A stretch of DNA of 27,098 nucleotides from SMWC01 sp964466315 (GTDB taxonomy: Bacteria > Pseudomonadota > Gammaproteobacteria > Steroidobacterales > Rariloculaceae): contig CAYXNS010000038.1 of assembly GCA_964466315.1 (NCBI GenBank), positions 1-27,098 on the forward strand, written 5' to 3'. Both the position numbers and the translations under genes were made by a program. Positions 23,602 through 27,098 of this stretch are shown piece after piece (positions within the stretch are counted from its first letter, which is position 1; every line of letters begins with the position of its first letter). The notes beneath the pieces were generated by a model. It saw nothing but the letters and a program-made list of their open reading frames with translations. It was not told the origin of the DNA and did no database searches.

Positions 23602-23865
23602 ATGTTGGAAATTACTTGCCCATTTTGTGGCCCGCGAAACGAAAGCGAATTCATTAATGGTGGCCCGGCGAGAGACAAACGGACTGACAAGCCCGGCGAT
23701 CTTTCGGATGCTGAGTGGATCGACTATCTCATCGTAGCGCCCAATCCAATGGGCCCTGTAACCGAGGAATGGTGGCACGTGATGGGCTGCTCACAGTGGT
23801 TCTCGATCATACGGGACACCGAAACGCATGAGATTCTTGCCAGCGCCGGGAAATCACATGCCTGA
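23602..23865 (+). CDS. soxD: Sarcosine oxidase subunit delta
   Basis: An 87-residue zinc-binding subunit of the tetramer. The family pattern is clear: MLEITCPFCGPRNESEF, LSDAEWIDYLIVAPNPMGP, then EEWWHVMGCSQWFSIIRDT. The Cys pair in CPFCG with the late His/Cys in HVMGC are the expected zinc ligands. A short GGACGGT 10 bases before the ATG may act as ribosome site. Its last 8 bases overlap the start of soxA (ATGCCTGA), so translation is coupled. Confidence 0.93.
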   Translation: MLEITCPFCGPRNESEFINGGPARDKRTDKPGDLSDAEWIDYLIVAPNPMGPVTEEWWHVMGCSQWFSIIRDTETHEILASAGKSHA

Positions 23866-26777
23866 CAATCTTCGACGCCTCTCTACCGGCGGCGACATCG
23901 ATCGTACACAGCCAATCAGTTTCGAGTTCAACGGCACCGGGTACCGTGGTTATCACGGCGACACGCTGGCGTCGGCATTGATCGCCAACGACGTGAGTTT
24001 GACGGCGCGGAGCTTCAAGTATCACCGCCCGCGCGGAATTATGGGGGCCGGCCCCGAAGAGCCCTCCTCTCTCGTCGAACTATTGGGCGACGAGGGTTCC
24101 GGCAACCAACCGATCACTACCGTTCTCCTTCGCGAAGGACTGCGTGCAAGCTCCGTTAATTGTTGGCCCTCGCCGAATTTCGATCTGCTGAGCATCAATC
24201 AACTGATTGTCAAATTAATCCCCGCCGCGTTCTACTACAAGACATTCAAATGGCCCAATTGGCGATTCTTTGAGCCACACATTCGTCGAGCGGCAGGTCT
24301 TGCCAATGCACCACAGCAAGCTCCGACGTCAGGACAATATGAGGCACGAAACTGGCATTGCGACGTATTAGTTGTTGGCTCCGGACCCGCCGGCCTCATG
24401 GCGGCATTGACCGTTGCACGGAGTGGCGCGCGTACCGTCCTCGTCGACGACGGCCCACGTGCGGGCGGTGGATTGTTGAACCGAAAGGCCCGAATAGACA
24501 ATCGACCTGCTCTCGATTGGGTTACGAGCGTAACCGACGAGCTCGATAGCCTGAGCAACGTTATACGACTTCAGGAGTCGGTCGCGTGGGGCTATCGAGA
24601 GCAGAATCTCGTCGTTGTGACGGAGCGCCAGCCAGAACCGACGCAGCTCTTACAACGAACGTGGCGAATCCGCGCACACCGGGTAATTCTAGCCTGCGGC
24701 GCAATTGAGCGAACCCTGGTTTTCGCCAACAATGATCGGCCGGGGGTTATGCTCGCCTCTGCGGTGCAAGCCTATGTCAATCGATACGCAGTCTTGCCGG
24801 GAAACCGAGCGGTCATCTTTACGAACAACGACAGTGCCTATCATGTCGCCGCCGACATGATTTCCGCCGGTATCGAGATCGCATCGATTGTCGATTCTCG
24901 TACCAAGCCAGGCAACGCTAGCCGCAAGCTGGTCGGCAACACACAGATTCTCGCCAATCACGTCGTTGCGCGTGCGGTAGGACGGCGACGCGTGCGAGCT
25001 GTGATCGTTCGGTCGAGCGAGAATGGCAGCGCTAAGTCCATTCCGTGCGACTTGCTTTGTGTATCCGGTGGCTGGAATCCGACGGTAGATCTCTTCTCTC
25101 AATCAAGAGGCACGCTGCGCTATGAAGAAGTATTGGCGGCTTTCATTCCGCATGAGGCCGTACAGGACTGCTGCTGCGTTGGCGCTGCAGTTGGGATATT
25201 CGAGTTACAGCAGATTCTGGCGGATGGTATTAAAGCAGGGTCACGCGCAGCAAGCGATTGCGGGTTTCAGCGCGTCGATACCGCCCTACCCTTAACTTCC
25301 GCTAAACCCGACTACACCATCGAATCGCTGTGGCATGTTGACCAGCATGACGAAACCGCCAACTCTTTTTTAGATATACAAAACGACGTGACACTTAATG
25401 ATGTTCACCTTGCCATCCGCGAAGGATTCAGCGCAGTCGAGCACGTCAAACGATATACGAGCGGCGGCATGGGTATCGATCAAGGCAAAACAGGCAACAC
25501 CAACATCGTCGGGGCCATCGCCCAGCAAGCCAACGTCTCCCTGCGGGATATTGGAGCAACAACATTTCGATCGCCCTTCGTTCCGATCGAATTCGGCGCA
25601 ATCGTTGGTGGGCAAGAGGAAAGCGCAGTACTACCGTATCGCCACACCCCCATTACTCAATGGAACAAAGATAACGGCGCCACGATGTACGAGTCGGGCG
25701 CCCGCTGGCGCCGGCCGGGCTACTTCGCAAGACCTGGAGAAACGTTCCAGGAAACCGTGAATCGAGAGGCGCTTGCGACGCGAGAGAATATCGCAATCTA
25801 TGACGGGTCACCTCTTGGAAAGTTCGATATCTGCGGCCCGGACGCAACAAGTCTGATCGACATGCTGTACACAAATCTGTTCTCAAATTTGGAAGTCGGC
25901 ATGGGACGATACGGCATCATGCTGACGGAAGATGGCAGGATTCTCGACGACGGCGTGACATTCAAACTCGTCGACAACCACTACCTGATGTCAACCTCCA
26001 CCGTAAATGCCGAAGCGGTCTATCGACATATGCAACATTTCTTGCAGATCGAGCGCCCCGAGTGGAATGTCTGGGTTACACCGATAACCACTCAGTGGTC
26101 GAACGCCACTGTGTGTGGGCCAACAGCACGAAAATTTCTATCCCAGATCGATTCCGACATCGATTTTTCGGCGGCAAGTTTTCCATTCATGGCTATGCGC
26201 GAGGGAGTAGTCGAAGGAATTCCGGCGCGAGTTTGTCGCGTAAGTTTTACCGGTGAGTTGAGTTTTGAAATAAATGTCCGATCTCGGCACGCCCTGAAAC
26301 TCTGGGAGCGCCTGTTCGAGTTAGGCAGGCCATTTGAATTGATGCCGATCGGATCGGAAACCAATCACGTCTTACGTGTTGAGAAGGGATTTTTGTCGTT
26401 GGGCCACGAAGTAGATGGAACCGTGGATCCATACGATCTCGGTATGAGCTGGATCATGTCCAAAAAGAAGGCTGACTATATTGGCAAGCGATCCGTAGCG
26501 ATTCGTCGACACGCAGAAGGTCCACGGCGTGAATTGGTCGGCTTACTCATTGACGATCCCTCCCGGTTGGTGACCGAAGGTGCGCCCTTGACGCCCAACG
26601 GCCGACGGGAAGCTTCTGAAGGGTTCGTCACCGCTTGCATCTGGAGCGTGGCACGGTCTCGGTCTGTAGCGCTGGCATTGTTAACTAACGGCCGTAGCAA
26701 GATCGGCCAGGCGGCGTATATCCGTTTGAAGAACGAAATCGTCACCGCAACTATTACACAACCTTGTTTCTACGATC
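23858..26777 (+). CDS. soxA: Sarcosine oxidase subunit alpha, 3' end lost in assembly gap
   Basis: About 973 codons from the ATG at 23858, open without a stop up to the run of Ns. Order: an N-terminal ferredoxin-like fold (ISFEFNGTGYRGYHGDTLAS, ARSFKYHRPRGIMGAGPEEP), an NAD-binding dinucleotide domain (VLVVGSGPAGLMAALTVAR), a central region with CGAIERTLVFANNDRPGVML and a glycine-rich YTSGGMGIDQGKTGN, and a C-terminal aminomethyltransferase (GCV_T) half that binds folate and takes the one-carbon unit (MGRYGIMLTEDGRILDDGV, VSFTGELSFEINV, VEKGFLSLGHEVDGTVDPYD). Full members have about 970-1000 residues and end soon after a segment like ITQPCFYD, so only a few residues are missing. The start overlaps soxD by 8 bases. 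Confidence 0.95.
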
Positions 26778-26787
26778 NNNNNNNNNN
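26778..26787. other. Assembly gap (ten Ns) between soxA and soxG
   Basis: Ten consecutive undetermined bases. The length is probably a placeholder: the soxA stop and the soxG start and first residues are both unaccounted for, which needs more than ten bases in an ordinary operon. Confidence 0.9.
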
Positions 26788-26788
26788 T

Positions 26789-27098
26789 TATGACGTTAGT
26801 ATCGAAACGCTTGAGCTCTTTTGCGTGTTCGATCTTAAAGGTGCGCGAGCAGCCATAGCGTCACGCATTGCTGGACTTCAAATTGTTCTGCCGGAGAGCC
26901 CGAATGCCCTGGCGACCTCTGGAGACATGGTGCTTTGCTGGGTAGGACCGACGCAATGGATTCTGCGAGCTTCGGAAGCGGCAGAACAGCAACTAATACT
27001 AGAGCTTCAGCCTAACGTCAGCGACGGGAACACTTCTGTCGTCGAGGTATCGGATATGCTGCAGTTCTTTTCAGTTCGTGGTCGTGACGCAGACGATG
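26789..27098 (+). CDS. soxG: Sarcosine oxidase subunit gamma, both ends missing
   Basis: The frame is open from the gap to the window edge, 103 codons. It has the SoxG/GcvT-like pattern: FCVFDLKGARAAIASRIAG, PESPNALATSGDMVLCWVGP, then TQWILRASEAAEQQ and the core VVEVSDMLQFFSVRGRDADD. This subunit is smaller than SoxA and pairs with it near the folate site. The frame is the same as that of soxA, which would allow a read-through fusion only if the gap length is a multiple of three with no stop. The position right after soxA is the normal one. Confidence 0.8.

Overview
The window looks like part of a gammaproteobacterial chromosome of roughly 55-58% GC (estimated by eye), probably from a draft or metagenome assembly because positions 26778-26787 are a run of ten Ns. 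The gammaproteobacterial reading rests on the divergent orn/rsgA pair, a ppsR/ppsA divergent pair, a DUF1249 (YqiB) gene, a YgiM-type SH3/coiled-coil membrane protein, and the ffs-dnaX-ybaB-recR-hinT block. No close species can be named from the sequence alone.

Layout. 1-727 is an AT-rich block: a 5'-truncated Bax inhibitor-1/YccA membrane protein and a small membrane protein. At about 770 the composition jumps to GC-rich: a small EF-hand secreted protein, a tyrosine-recombinase fragment, and a long imperfect inverted repeat. 1542-4793 holds a BtuB-like TonB-dependent receptor, a cytochrome b561 and a YceI-family periplasmic protein. 4945-7435 has two overlapping outer-membrane-type lipoproteins, a 3' remnant of a Ycf46-like AAA+ ATPase, and two small proteins. 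7630-10814 is a convergent pair, the tail-specific protease Prc and an uncharacterised coiled-coil protein, whose 3' ends overlap by 175 bp. 10908-14675 is DUF1249, ppsR and, divergently, ppsA (TTG start), closed by a terminator. 14704-17307 is the ygiM-like gene with orn, divergent rsgA and convergent hinT.

17304-20475 (minus) reads ffs-dnaX-[insertion]-ybaB-recR-hinT. This is the usual replication/recombination order, except that about 460 bp carrying a foreign gene fragment and AT-rich flanks separates dnaX from ybaB. A good promoter in those flanks probably now drives ybaB-recR-hinT. tRNA-Ser(GGA) follows at 20777-20868, then a complete 792-bp IS6-family element with perfect 21-bp ends, whose transposase appears frameshifted just after its start codon.

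21766-22338 is mostly non-coding, with a possible decayed reading frame on the minus strand. From 22339 to the end is a heterotetrameric sarcosine oxidase operon, soxB-soxD-soxA-(gap)-soxG, which oxidises sarcosine (typically from glycine betaine or creatine breakdown) and passes the one-carbon unit to tetrahydrofolate.

Overall this is a housekeeping backbone with several scars: a recombinase fragment, an AAA+ stub, the dnaX/ybaB insertion, the IS6 element and a decayed ORF. I did not find a convincing new multi-gene system. The best leads are the lipoprotein pair, the coiled-coil gene antisense to the prc end, and the structured repeat at 1305-1403.
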